Source of the DNA: Geomonas silvestris
GTDB lineage: Bacteria > Desulfobacterota > Desulfuromonadia > Geobacterales > Geobacteraceae
Length of the DNA stretch: 64,000 nucleotides
NCBI RefSeq assembly: GCF_014193515.1
Contig: NZ_BLXX01000001.1
Location: forward strand, 310,001 to 374,000
Direction: 5' to 3'
Position 1 is the first letter of the stretch, and each line of letters begins with the position of its first letter. Below, piece after piece: positions 55,105 through 63,753 of this stretch. The position numbers were made by a program, and so were the translations under genes. The notes beneath the pieces were generated by a model. The model did no database searches, was not told where the DNA came from, and was given only the letters and a program-made list of their open reading frames with translations.

Positions 55105-56724
55105 TTAATTCTTCTGTTCCGCCTTGGGCACGTACCACTTGATCAGGTTGTGCATGATCCCCGCAGGCGCCGGCTCGATCCCCTGGAAGCGGGAGGCGAC
55201 CGCAGGGAGCGCGTCGGGGACGTAGAGGAAGGTGTAGGGCTGCTCCTGGGCCAGGATGTCCTGGATCCCCCAGTAGCAACGCTTGCGCTTCTCCTGGTCG
55301 AAGGTCCCCCGCCCCTCGATGAGCAGGCGGTCCACCTCGGCGTTCTTGAAGCCGATGAAGTTGAGTTCCTTGGGCTCGGTCTTCGAGGAGTGCCAGACGT
55401 CGTAGAGGTCCGGGTCCTGCCCGATGGTCCACCCCAGGAGCACCGCCTCGAACTTCCCCTTGTCGATGAAGTTGGTGAGGAACGAGGCCCACTCCATCAC
55501 CCGGATCTTCACGTCGATCCCCACCCTTTTCAGGCGGCGCTGGATGATCTGGGCGCACTTCATGCGCTGGTCGTTCCCCTGGTTGGTCATGATGGTGAAG
55601 CTGAAGGGCTTGCCGTCCTTGACCAAGATCCCGTCGGACCCCATGACGAAGCCCGCCTCTTTGAGAAGCTGTTGCGCCTTGGCCGGGTCGTACTCCGGAT
55701 CGGCCACCTGCGGCTTGTAGGCCCAGGTCCCCGGCTTGTAGGGGCCGTGGGCGATCTGCCCCATGCCGAGCAGCACCCCCTGGATGATCTCTTCCTTGTT
55801 GATGGCGTGGCTGATCGCCTGGCGCACCCGGCGGTCCTTGAAAAGCGGCAGGCGCAGGTTGTAGCCGAGATAGGTGTAGGCCGAGGCCGGGTAGCGGTAC
55901 TTGTTGAAGCGCGCCAGGAACTCGGGCGTGTTGGTCTGGCGCTGGTACTGCACCGGGGAGAGCCCCATGGTGTCGATGCCGCCAGCCTTGAGTTCCATGT
56001 ACATGGTGGAGTTGTCAGGGATGATCCGGTAGACGAAGCGGTCCAGGTAGGGGCGCCCCTCCCAGTAGGCCGGGTTCGCCTCCAAGGAGAGCTTCTGCCC
56101 CGGGACCCACTCCTTGAAGATGTAGGGGCCGGTGCCGATCGGGCTTCTGGCAAGCGGGCTCTTGGTGATGTCCTTTCCCTCCAGAAGGTGGGCGGGGAGG
56201 ATCGCGATCCCCCAGGAGGCGAGCGCCGGGGCGAAGGGTTTCTCGTAGGTGACCCGGAAGGTGTAGCGGTCCAGCGCCTCGGCCTTCTTGACCTGCTTGA
56301 AGTCTTCGGAATAGGCGGTGGGGGTCTTGGGATCGACGGTCACCCGGTAGGTGTAGAGCACGTCGTTCGAGGTGAAATCCTTGCCGTCGTGCCACTTCAC
56401 CCCGGGACGCAGGTGGAAGGTGATGGTGAGCCCGTCGCGGGAGACCTCCCAGGAGCGGGCCAGGTCACCCTCGAGCTTGAGGTTCTTGTCGTAGCGCACC
56501 AGCCCGTTGTACACCAGGCCGGCCACCTCGTGGGATGAGGTGTCGGAGGCCAAAAGCGGAATGAGGGTGTTGGGCTCGCCGATACTCCCGGTGATGAGCG
56601 CGTCGCCGTAGGCCGGCGCTCCGCCTTTGGGGCGGGAGAGCGGTTTCTGTTCGGAAGCACCCTGGCCGCAGGCGGAGAGCTGCAGGGCGACCAGGAGCAG
56701 GGTGAACAGGCGACGCAGGGTCAT
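55105..56724 (-). CDS. Peptide-type ABC substrate-binding lipoprotein
   Basis: 539 residues. Lipobox L-S-A-C with Cys at about residue 19. SBP_bac_5 family features: 'YNGLVRYDKNLKLEGDLARSWEVS', 'TITFHLRPGVKWHDGKDFTSNDV' and 'RRVRQAISHAINKEEII'. A tethered periplasmic binding protein that delivers ligand to the permeases downstream. The start overlaps the TPR lipoprotein stop by 4 bp (ATGA). The ligand cannot be named. Confidence 0.9.
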   Translation of the reverse strand: MTLRRLFTLLLVALQLSACGQGASEQKPLSRPKGGAPAYGDALITGSIGEPNTLIPLLASDTSSHEVAGLVYNGLVRYDKNLKLEGDLARSWEVSRDGLTITFHLRPGVKWHDGKDFTSNDVLYTYRVTVDPKTPTAYSEDFKQVKKAEALDRYTFRVTYEKPFAPALASWGIAILPAHLLEGKDITKSPLARSPIGTGPYIFKEWVPGQKLSLEANPAYWEGRPYLDRFVYRIIPDNSTMYMELKAGGIDTMGLSPVQYQRQTNTPEFLARFNKYRYPASAYTYLGYNLRLPLFKDRRVRQAISHAINKEEIIQGVLLGMGQIAHGPYKPGTWAYKPQVADPEYDPAKAQQLLKEAGFVMGSDGILVKDGKPFSFTIMTNQGNDQRMKCAQIIQRRLKRVGIDVKIRVMEWASFLTNFIDKGKFEAVLLGWTIGQDPDLYDVWHSSKTEPKELNFIGFKNAEVDRLLIEGRGTFDQEKRKRCYWGIQDILAQEQPYTFLYVPDALPAVASRFQGIEPAPAGIMHNLIKWYVPKAEQKN

Positions 56725-58421
56725 TTATCGCTGCTCTCCTGACGGCAGCGCCGGATCTTCTCGGCCAGATCGGTACGTTCCGGCTCCAGCTTCTGGAGCT
56801 TCTTGTAGATGGCGATCGCCTTCTTGTAGAGGTGGTCCGCGCAGTAGGCATCGGCCAGATGCCCGAGCACCGTGGCGTCCTCGTCGGAAAGCTCGGCCGC
56901 GCGCTCCAACTGGTAGATCGCCTCCTCGTAGCGCTTGAGCTTGAAGTAGGTCCAGCCCAGGCTGTCCAGGATGAAGCCGTCGTCGGGCTTGAGCTGCACC
57001 GCCTTTTTCAGGTAGCCGAGCGCCTCCTCGAGGTTCACCCCCATCTCCGCGTAGGTGTACCCCAGGTAGTTGAGCGCCTGAGGATCGTTGGGGGTGGCGG
57101 CCACGGTCTTCTTAATCATGGCGACGGACTGATCCTTGTCGCCCAGCTTGTCGTAGAGGATACCCAGGCGGAAGGTGACCCGCGGATCGGCCTGCATGGT
57201 CTCGTTCATCGACTTCAGCACCTCGACGCCGTCCTTGAAACGCTCCAGGGACTCGTAGAGGCCGGCCAGCACCAGGTAGGTCTCGATCTTGCTGGGATCC
57301 CGCTTCACCTCGTCCTTCAAAAGCCCAAGCCCCCGGTCCACTTCCCCCTTCTCCTTGTAGAGGTAGGCCAGGTGCCCCACCGCATCCAGGTAGTAGGTGG
57401 AGCCGACCGGGATCTGGGCGAACTCGGCGATGGCGGAATCCGGCTCTTCCATCTCCTCGTAGGCGGAGCCGAGGTAGAAGCGGACCTGGTGGGTATTGGG
57501 CTCGGCTGCCAGGATCCCCTTGAAGGTGGTTACCGCCTCGTCGTAACGCTCCAGCTCGAGGAACAAGAGGCCTATCTTGCGCTGGGTCTCCAGGCTGTCG
57601 CCTCCGTCGCGCTGCAAGAGGGTCAGCGCCTCGTCCAGCTGGTGTTGCTGGATGTAGAGCTGCGCCAGGTGCGACACCACGTTCACGTTGGACGGGTTCA
57701 CCTCGAGGAGGTTCTTGTAGGTCTGGATGGCGTCGGCCACCTGCCCCTGGGTCTCCTGCGAGATCCCCATCTCGATGAGGGCCTGCTCGAAGTCAGGCTT
57801 GAGCTCGACCGCCTTCTTGTAGTAGGAGAGCGCCTCGTGTGGCAGGCGCATCTGGTCGTAGGTCTTGGCCAGGTAGTAGTACCCAAGCGGAGAATCCGGC
57901 GCCGCCTTGATGAGCGCCTTCAAGGTGTCGACCGCCTGCTCGTACTCGAACGTCTTCAGGTAGAAGATGGCGACGTGCAGGTAGACCTCTTCCCGGGTCG
58001 GCTCGAGCTCCATCACCTTCTTAAGGTAAGGGATCGCTTCCTTCTCGCGCTGCAGGGTCACCAGGATATTGCCGGCCAGAAGCTGGGCCTGCACCAGGGT
58101 GGGGTCGAGCTTGATGGCGGCCTCGCACTCGGCAAGCGCCTCCTCGGGCTTGTTCTGCTGCAGGTAGATCTGGGCCGCCGCGGTGTGCAGGGAGGGCGAG
58201 GCCGGGTCGGCGGCCATGGCACTCTTTAAAAGGGTGAGCGCCCCTTCGGGGTCCCCCTCGCCGGCACGCAGCCTGGCCAGTGCGAAGAAGTAGAGGGTGC
58301 GCCCCTCGGTGGTGGTCGCCTCGTAGGGGGGCTCCGGGGTCGGCACGGCAGCGGCATGTTCGGTGGCGCAGGCGGAGAACAGGGAGCACAGCAACAGCAG
58401 CGCGAGATACTTCGTGGTCAT
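56721..58421 (-). CDS. TPR-repeat lipoprotein
   Basis: 566 residues, lipobox L-F-S-A-C (Cys about residue 19), then roughly fourteen tandem TPR units up to the C-terminus (for example 'YYYLAKTYDQMRLPHEALSYYKKAVELKPD'). This is a periplasm-facing scaffold, of the kind found in secretion, pilus or peptidoglycan complexes. It is the first gene of the peptide-type ABC operon, coupled by a 4-bp overlap to the binding protein. No catalytic domain is seen. Confidence 0.85.
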   Translation of the reverse strand: MTTKYLALLLLCSLFSACATEHAAAVPTPEPPYEATTTEGRTLYFFALARLRAGEGDPEGALTLLKSAMAADPASPSLHTAAAQIYLQQNKPEEALAECEAAIKLDPTLVQAQLLAGNILVTLQREKEAIPYLKKVMELEPTREEVYLHVAIFYLKTFEYEQAVDTLKALIKAAPDSPLGYYYLAKTYDQMRLPHEALSYYKKAVELKPDFEQALIEMGISQETQGQVADAIQTYKNLLEVNPSNVNVVSHLAQLYIQQHQLDEALTLLQRDGGDSLETQRKIGLLFLELERYDEAVTTFKGILAAEPNTHQVRFYLGSAYEEMEEPDSAIAEFAQIPVGSTYYLDAVGHLAYLYKEKGEVDRGLGLLKDEVKRDPSKIETYLVLAGLYESLERFKDGVEVLKSMNETMQADPRVTFRLGILYDKLGDKDQSVAMIKKTVAATPNDPQALNYLGYTYAEMGVNLEEALGYLKKAVQLKPDDGFILDSLGWTYFKLKRYEEAIYQLERAAELSDEDATVLGHLADAYCADHLYKKAIAIYKKLQKLEPERTDLAEKIRRCRQESSDK

Positions 58422-58519
58422 GGGGTACCTTGGTTTCCGGGGTGGGAATGGTCACGAACCAAAAAAACGCGACACCGGTCAGGACACATTATCCTGCAGA
58501 TGGCGCGATATCACATGAA

Positions 58520-58548
58520 AAACTAGCATAATTAGGTAGCAGCGTCAA
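58520..58548 (-). promoter_or_regulatory. Weak sigma-70-like promoter for the TPR lipoprotein operon
   Basis: On the minus strand TTGACG (58548-58543), 17 bases, TAGTTT (58525-58520). The -10 is a poor match, so this is tentative. Confidence 0.35.
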
Positions 58549-58574
58549 ACACCAATTGCTCTCCAATTAGAGGG

Positions 58575-58602
58575 TTGCGACCCCTTCCGGCCGTGGTACA
58601 AT
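58575..58602 (+). promoter_or_regulatory. Sigma-70-type promoter of the APH/AAA gene
   Basis: TTGCGA (58575-58580), 16-base spacer, TACAAT (58597-58602). The start would be near 58609, 26 bases before the ATG. Confidence 0.6.
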
Positions 58603-58634
58603 TCTCAAATAAAATCAGAATGTTAAGGCGAGCC

Positions 58635-60191
58635 ATGGTCCAGAGGCTGAAAAAATCGTTACTTAAACCTGCCGCATATCCGGCACCGACGACGGCCGTT
58701 TCACTCATTGAGACGCATGTTTCGTATATTTTCATTACAGATGAGCTCGTGTACAAGGTGAAAAAACCGGTGGACTTCGGATTTTTGAACTTCACCACCT
58801 TGGACCGGCGCCGCTTCTACTGCGAAGAGGAGGTGCGCCTGAACCGCCGGCTCTGCCCGGAGATCTACCTGGGGGTCGTGGAGCTGCGCCAGGGGCCGCA
58901 AGGGCCGCACTTCGAGGGGGAGGGAACCCTGATCGACTACGCCGTGAAGATGAAACGGCTCCCCGAGGAGCGCATGCTGCAGCGCATCGTGGAGCGCGGC
59001 GAACTCACCCTCGACCAGCTCGACGAACTCGCCCGGGTGATCGGCGCCTTCCACCTCAACGCGGCGCGCGGCCCCCAGATCGACGAGCTGGGGGGGATCC
59101 CGGCGATCCGGGCCAACTGGGCCGAGAACTTCCAGCAGACCGCCCCCTTCGTAGGGCGCACCATACGCCGCGGCGACCTCTCCCTCATCGAGGGGTGGGT
59201 CGCCGACTTTCTCACCCGGCGCCGGGGGCTTTTGCAGGACCGGGTCGCCCAGGGGTTCATCCGGGAGTGCGACGGCGACCTGCACCTGGGGAACATCTGC
59301 CTCACCGACCGGGTCTGCATCTTCGACTGCATCGAGTTCAACGAGCGCTTCCGCTACAGCGACACCGCGGCCGACATAGCCTTCCTGCTCATGGACCTCG
59401 ACAACCTTGGGCACCCGGAGTTCTGCGAGCCCTTTCTGGCGCGCTACCAGGAGACCACCGGCGACCGGGACCTCACCGGGGTGCTCGACTTCTACCGGGT
59501 CTACCGGGCCTTCGTGCGCGGCAAGGTGACCAGCTTAAGGCTCTTGGAGGAGCTCTCCGACGAGGAGGCCGCCCGGCTCGCCGCCTCGGCCAGCCGCTAC
59601 TTCCGCCTGGCCCGCGGCTATTGCCTGCGCGAGCGCCTGACCCCGATGCTCATCGCCACCTGCGGGGTGATGGGGAGCGGCAAGAGCGCCCTGGCGGGCG
59701 AACTCTCCCGCGACCTGGGGCTTACCCTTTTGAGTTCGGACCGGGTGCGCAAGGAGCTCGCCGGCCGCGCCCCCACCGAGCGGGGGAGCGAAGGGTACGG
59801 CGCGGGTATCTATTCCCCCCAGAGCAGCGAGGCGACCTACCGCGCCCTTTGGGAGCGCTCGCGTGAGGAGCTGGTCCGGGGGCACGGCGTGGTGGTCGAT
59901 GCCACCTTCCGGCGCCGGGAGGACCGGGACGCCTTCCGGGCGCTGGCCGAAAGCCTCGGAGTACCCTTCCACCTGGTCGAGATCCGCTGCGAGCGCAAGG
60001 TGCTGGTGCGGCGCCTTCAGGAGCGCGGCCTCGATCCGGGCGCGGTCTCCGACGGTCGGGTCGAGCTCCTGGAGCGCCAGGTGGCCGAGTTCGAGGCGCC
60101 GGGGCCGGGCGAGGCGCTGCTGGTCGAGGGCAGCCTGCCGCTTGACCGGGAAGTGGACCAGGTGCTCGAGGGGCTGGGGGTCCTGCTATGA
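58635..60191 (+). CDS. Aminoglycoside-phosphotransferase-like / AAA kinase fusion
   Basis: 518 residues from the ATG at 58635 (TAAGGCGAG upstream); an earlier start at 58575 lies over the promoter. The N-terminal half (~20-330) is a kinase fold with 'VYKVKKPVDFGFLNFTT' (lysine) and catalytic 'ECDGDLHLGNICLTD', then 'IFDCIEFNERF'. The C-terminal half is a P-loop kinase of the AAA_33 type: Walker A 'GVMGSGKSALAGEL', 'VVVDATFRRREDRDAF'. Proteins of this fusion are widespread but have no firm function. It overlaps the small membrane protein gene by 4 bp. Confidence 0.85.
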   Translation: MVQRLKKSLLKPAAYPAPTTAVSLIETHVSYIFITDELVYKVKKPVDFGFLNFTTLDRRRFYCEEEVRLNRRLCPEIYLGVVELRQGPQGPHFEGEGTLIDYAVKMKRLPEERMLQRIVERGELTLDQLDELARVIGAFHLNAARGPQIDELGGIPAIRANWAENFQQTAPFVGRTIRRGDLSLIEGWVADFLTRRRGLLQDRVAQGFIRECDGDLHLGNICLTDRVCIFDCIEFNERFRYSDTAADIAFLLMDLDNLGHPEFCEPFLARYQETTGDRDLTGVLDFYRVYRAFVRGKVTSLRLLEELSDEEAARLAASASRYFRLARGYCLRERLTPMLIATCGVMGSGKSALAGELSRDLGLTLLSSDRVRKELAGRAPTERGSEGYGAGIYSPQSSEATYRALWERSREELVRGHGVVVDATFRRREDRDAFRALAESLGVPFHLVEIRCERKVLVRRLQERGLDPGAVSDGRVELLERQVAEFEAPGPGEALLVEGSLPLDREVDQVLEGLGVLL

Positions 60192-60433
60192 GGACGCGCC
60201 TAAGAGACGGGGTGCTCAAAAAGCTGAAGCTCACCGACAGCTGGGTGATCTGCTTCGTCCTCGGGTTCATCATGATGAACTACCCCTTCATCAGTATCTT
60301 CAACAAGACGCTGCGCCCCTTCGGCATCCCCCTGCTCTACCTGTACCTGCTTTTGGGCTGGATCTGCTCCATCGTTATCGTGTACCTGTTCAGCCGCGCC
60401 GAGCGGCATAAAAGCGACAAGGAACGCAGCTGA
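60188..60433 (+). CDS. Small two-TM protein coupled to the SLC5-SpoIIE gene
   Basis: 81 residues: a basic N-terminus, two hydrophobic segments ('WVICFVLGFIMMNYPFISIF' and 'LLYLYLLLGWICSIVIVYLF') and a charged tail. The start overlaps the upstream stop by 4 bp and the stop overlaps the next start by 1 bp, so its synthesis is tied to the transporter-like protein. Size and topology recall DUF4212 proteins, small subunits of SLC5 symporters, but the sequence match is not secure. It may be a subunit or chaperone of the 60433 protein. Confidence 0.7.
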   Translation: MRTRLRDGVLKKLKLTDSWVICFVLGFIMMNYPFISIFNKTLRPFGIPLLYLYLLLGWICSIVIVYLFSRAERHKSDKERS

Positions 60434-63400
60434 TGCTGAACGTCGATCTGGTCTGGGGCACCGCGCTCCTCTACATAGCGCTTCTCTTCCTGGTTGCCTA
60501 CTACGCGGACCAGCGCCAGAAACAGGGGCGCTCGCTCACCGCGAACCCGACCGTCTACGCCCTCTCCATCACGGTCTACGCAACCTCCTGGACCTACTAC
60601 GGCAGCGTCGGCAAGGCCGCCACCACCGGCATCGACTTCCTCCCCATCTACCTGGGCCCCACCCTCACCGCCTTCTCCTGGTGGTTTCTCTTAAAGAAGA
60701 TCGTGCGCATCTCCAAGCAGAACAACATCACCTCCATCGCCGACTTCATAAGCTCCCGCTACGGCCGCAGCCAGTGGCTCGGCGCCATCATAACGGTGAT
60801 CACCCTGATGGGGATCATGCCCTACATCGCCCTGCAGCTTAGGGCCGTCTCCACCTCGTTCACCATCATAACCGGCTACCACGACTTCCACTTCAGCTTC
60901 CTGGAGAGTATCTCCCCCTTCGCGCCGCACCCCGGGTTTTTCTCGGCCCTGCTCCTGGGGATCTTCAGTACCTTCTTCGGCGCCCGCCACCTCGTCTCGG
61001 CCGAGCGCCACGAGGGGCTCGTCGCGGCCATCGCCCTGGAATCTATCGTGAAGCTGGTCGCCTTTTTGAGCGTGGGTATCTTTCTCAGCTACGGCGTCTT
61101 CGACGGCATGGGCGACCTCTTCGAGAGGCTCTACGAGCGCGACCCGGCGCTCTTGGTCCGGCTCACCACCCTGGGGAATCCCGGCGGCAACTCCTACGCC
61201 TCGATGTGCACCGTGCTGCTCCTCGCCATGAGCGCGGTGATGCTTTTGCCGCGCCAGTTCCAGGTGATGGTGCTGGAAAACGCCGACGAGAGCCACCTGA
61301 ACCAGGCGGCCTGGCGCTTTCCGGCCTACATGTTCCTGATGAACCTCTTCGTGATGCCCATCGCCATCGCCGGCATCCTCCTGACCGGCGGCGCCCGCGG
61401 GGCCGACTACTTCGTGCTCACCCTCCCCATGCAGCAGGGGCACCCGTGGCTCGCCCTGGTTGCCTTCCTGGGCGGTTTTTCAGCCTCCGCGGGGATGGTG
61501 ATGGTGGAGAGCGTCGCGGTCTCCACCATGCTCTTCAACCACGTGCTGATGCCGGTGGTGACCCGCTTCAAGCCGCAGAACTGGTTCCCGGCGCTGCTCA
61601 TCACCCTGAAGCGGGCCGGGATCCTCCTGGTGGTCTTGTTGGGATACCTGTACCAGGCCATCGTGGGGGACAGCTACACCCTTGCCAACATGGGGCTCAT
61701 CTCCTTCTCCGCCGCGGCCCAGTTCGCCCCGGCGCTCATCGGCGGCCTCTACTGGCCGCGGGGCAACCGGACCGGCGCCATCGCCGGGCTGGTCCTCGGC
61801 TTCTGCGTCTGGTGCTACACGCTGCTCATCCCCTCGCTGGTGCACGCCGGGTGGTGGGACACGAACCTCCTGGTCGCAGGTCCCTTCGGGATCGAGCTGT
61901 TGCGCCCCCAAGCGCTCTTCGGCATGACCGGGCTCGACCCCTTAAGCCATACCCTTTTCTGGAGCATGTTCTTAAACGTCTCGGCCTACCTCGCCTGCTC
62001 GATCCTCTACGTGCAAAGCGAAAAGGAGCGCGACCAGGTGAGGCGGTTCGTCCAGGTCTTCGTGCCGGAGAACGGCATGCCGCACCGGGAGACCAAAAGG
62101 CTCTCCAAGCCGGTCACCATCGTGCAGTTCGTAAACCTCATGTCCAAGTTCATCGGCGAGCAGCAGGCCCACGCCGCGATCGCCGAGTACCTGGGCGAGC
62201 GGGAGATCGACGGGCGCGGCGGGGTCTCCGAGTTCGAGCTCCCCAACCTGAAGCGCTTCGTGGAGAAGACGCTCGCCGCTTCGCTGGGTGGTGCCGCGGC
62301 GGGCGCGGTAGTGGAGAGCTTTCTCTCGGACATAGGGAGCCGCATGGAGTCGGTCTACGACATCTTCTCCACGGTGCGCACCTCCCGCGACCAGAGCCGC
62401 GAGGCGCTCTACGTGCGGCTGAGGGCCTCCGAGATCATGAACCGGTCGCTTGATCTCGACATCATCATCGAGGACCTGCTCACCCTGGTCCTGCGCGAGT
62501 TCAAGCTCGATCTCTGCGTGGTGCGGCTTTTAAACGAGGCCGGGCGCCTCGAGGTGCGCTCCTTCAAGGGGGAAGGCGGTGCGGAGCTCACCGCCGAGGA
62601 GCGCCTCTTGGAGATCGACACCCACGTCGGGGAGGCGTTCCTGGGGCGGCGCACCGAGTTCTTCAACGACACCGCCTTCATCACCAAACCCTTTGCCAAG
62701 GAGGTCTTCCAGCGCGAGGGGATCAGGTCCTTCGCCCATATCCCGCTCGCCAGCGAAGGCGCGCCGCCGGTGGGGGTGCTCTCGGTCTTCTCGCGCTCCA
62801 TCGTGGGACTTTTCACCGAGCAGTTTGTGGAGCTTTTGGAGAGCCTCGCCGGCCAGCTCGCCCAGGCGGTGCGCATCGTCAACGAGCGCGAGGCGCGCGA
62901 GCGGGAACGCGAGCAGAAAGAAGCGGCGCTCCTGGAAAACGCCCGGGTGACCCGTGACCTCGAACTCGCCAAGCAGATCCAGCTCTCGCTGTTGCCGGTC
63001 GAGCCCCCCGCCGTCCCCGGGGTGAGCCTCGCCTGCCGCTGCGTGCCGGCAAGCCACGTGGGGGGGGACTACTACGACTTCTTCCCGCGCGGCAGCGAGC
63101 TCGTCGACCTCGTCATGGCGGACGTCTCGGGGCACAGCGTCGGCGCCGCCCTCATCATGGTGGAGACCCGCAGCGTGTTGCGCGCCCAGATGCAGGCGAT
63201 CCGCTCCCCAAGCGAGGTCCTCGGGGTCCTGAACAGCCTGCTCTACGAGGACTTAAGCCGGGCCGAGCTCTTCATCACCATGTTCTGCGGCAAGTACGAC
63301 ACCACGCGCCGGATCCTCACCTTCTCCAACGCAGGCCACACCCGACCGCTGCTTTTGCGCGAAAACGGGTGGCAGGAACTCGACGCCGACGGTCTCATCC

Positions 63401-63669
63401 TCGGCGTGGAGAAGCAGGTCAGCTTCGAGGAACAGACGGTACAGCTTCAACCTGGCGATCTGCTGTTCCTCTACACCGACGGCATCATCGAAAACGAGAA
63501 CCGCGACGGCGAGTTCTTCGGCGTTCCCCGGCTCTACGAACTGCTGGCCGAGCTGCACCAGGAGCCGCCCGAGAGGATCATCGAGGAGGTCCTGGCGCGG
63601 GTTACCGCCTTCTCAGCCCCGCGTCCTTTACAGGATGATGTTTCCATGGTAGTCATGAAAGTGCATTAG
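60433..63669 (+). CDS. SLC5 transporter-GAF-SpoIIE phosphatase fusion
   Basis: 1078 residues. Residues 1-535 are an SLC5/SSS sodium:solute symporter-like domain with about 13 membrane segments ('YALSITVYATSWTYYGSVGKAATTG', 'SIADFISSRYGRSQWLGAIITV', 'LLAMSAVMLLPRQFQVMVLEN'). A linker with 'VTIVQFVNLMSKFIGEQQAHAAI' follows, then a GAF domain (~660-815), a short coiled coil and a PP2C/SpoIIE phosphatase (~850-1078) with metal motifs 'GGDYYDFF', 'VMADVSGHSVGAALIM' and 'LFLYTDGIIENEN'. Most proteins with this membrane domain (CbrA type) end in a histidine kinase, so the phosphatase output is unusual. Likely target: the STAS protein encoded next. Confidence 0.9.
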   Translation: MLNVDLVWGTALLYIALLFLVAYYADQRQKQGRSLTANPTVYALSITVYATSWTYYGSVGKAATTGIDFLPIYLGPTLTAFSWWFLLKKIVRISKQNNITSIADFISSRYGRSQWLGAIITVITLMGIMPYIALQLRAVSTSFTIITGYHDFHFSFLESISPFAPHPGFFSALLLGIFSTFFGARHLVSAERHEGLVAAIALESIVKLVAFLSVGIFLSYGVFDGMGDLFERLYERDPALLVRLTTLGNPGGNSYASMCTVLLLAMSAVMLLPRQFQVMVLENADESHLNQAAWRFPAYMFLMNLFVMPIAIAGILLTGGARGADYFVLTLPMQQGHPWLALVAFLGGFSASAGMVMVESVAVSTMLFNHVLMPVVTRFKPQNWFPALLITLKRAGILLVVLLGYLYQAIVGDSYTLANMGLISFSAAAQFAPALIGGLYWPRGNRTGAIAGLVLGFCVWCYTLLIPSLVHAGWWDTNLLVAGPFGIELLRPQALFGMTGLDPLSHTLFWSMFLNVSAYLACSILYVQSEKERDQVRRFVQVFVPENGMPHRETKRLSKPVTIVQFVNLMSKFIGEQQAHAAIAEYLGEREIDGRGGVSEFELPNLKRFVEKTLAASLGGAAAGAVVESFLSDIGSRMESVYDIFSTVRTSRDQSREALYVRLRASEIMNRSLDLDIIIEDLLTLVLREFKLDLCVVRLLNEAGRLEVRSFKGEGGAELTAEERLLEIDTHVGEAFLGRRTEFFNDTAFITKPFAKEVFQREGIRSFAHIPLASEGAPPVGVLSVFSRSIVGLFTEQFVELLESLAGQLAQAVRIVNEREAREREREQKEAALLENARVTRDLELAKQIQLSLLPVEPPAVPGVSLACRCVPASHVGGDYYDFFPRGSELVDLVMADVSGHSVGAALIMVETRSVLRAQMQAIRSPSEVLGVLNSLLYEDLSRAELFITMFCGKYDTTRRILTFSNAGHTRPLLLRENGWQELDADGLILGVEKQVSFEEQTVQLQPGDLLFLYTDGIIENENRDGEFFGVPRLYELLAELHQEPPERIIEEVLARVTAFSAPRPLQDDVSMVVMKVH

Positions 63670-63753
63670 CCGTAAGCGTGGCATCCTTGCCAAAAAGCAC
63701 GGCTTATAGCACAATGTTTTTAAGCTGATCGGACCTCACACAAGGAGAAGGCC

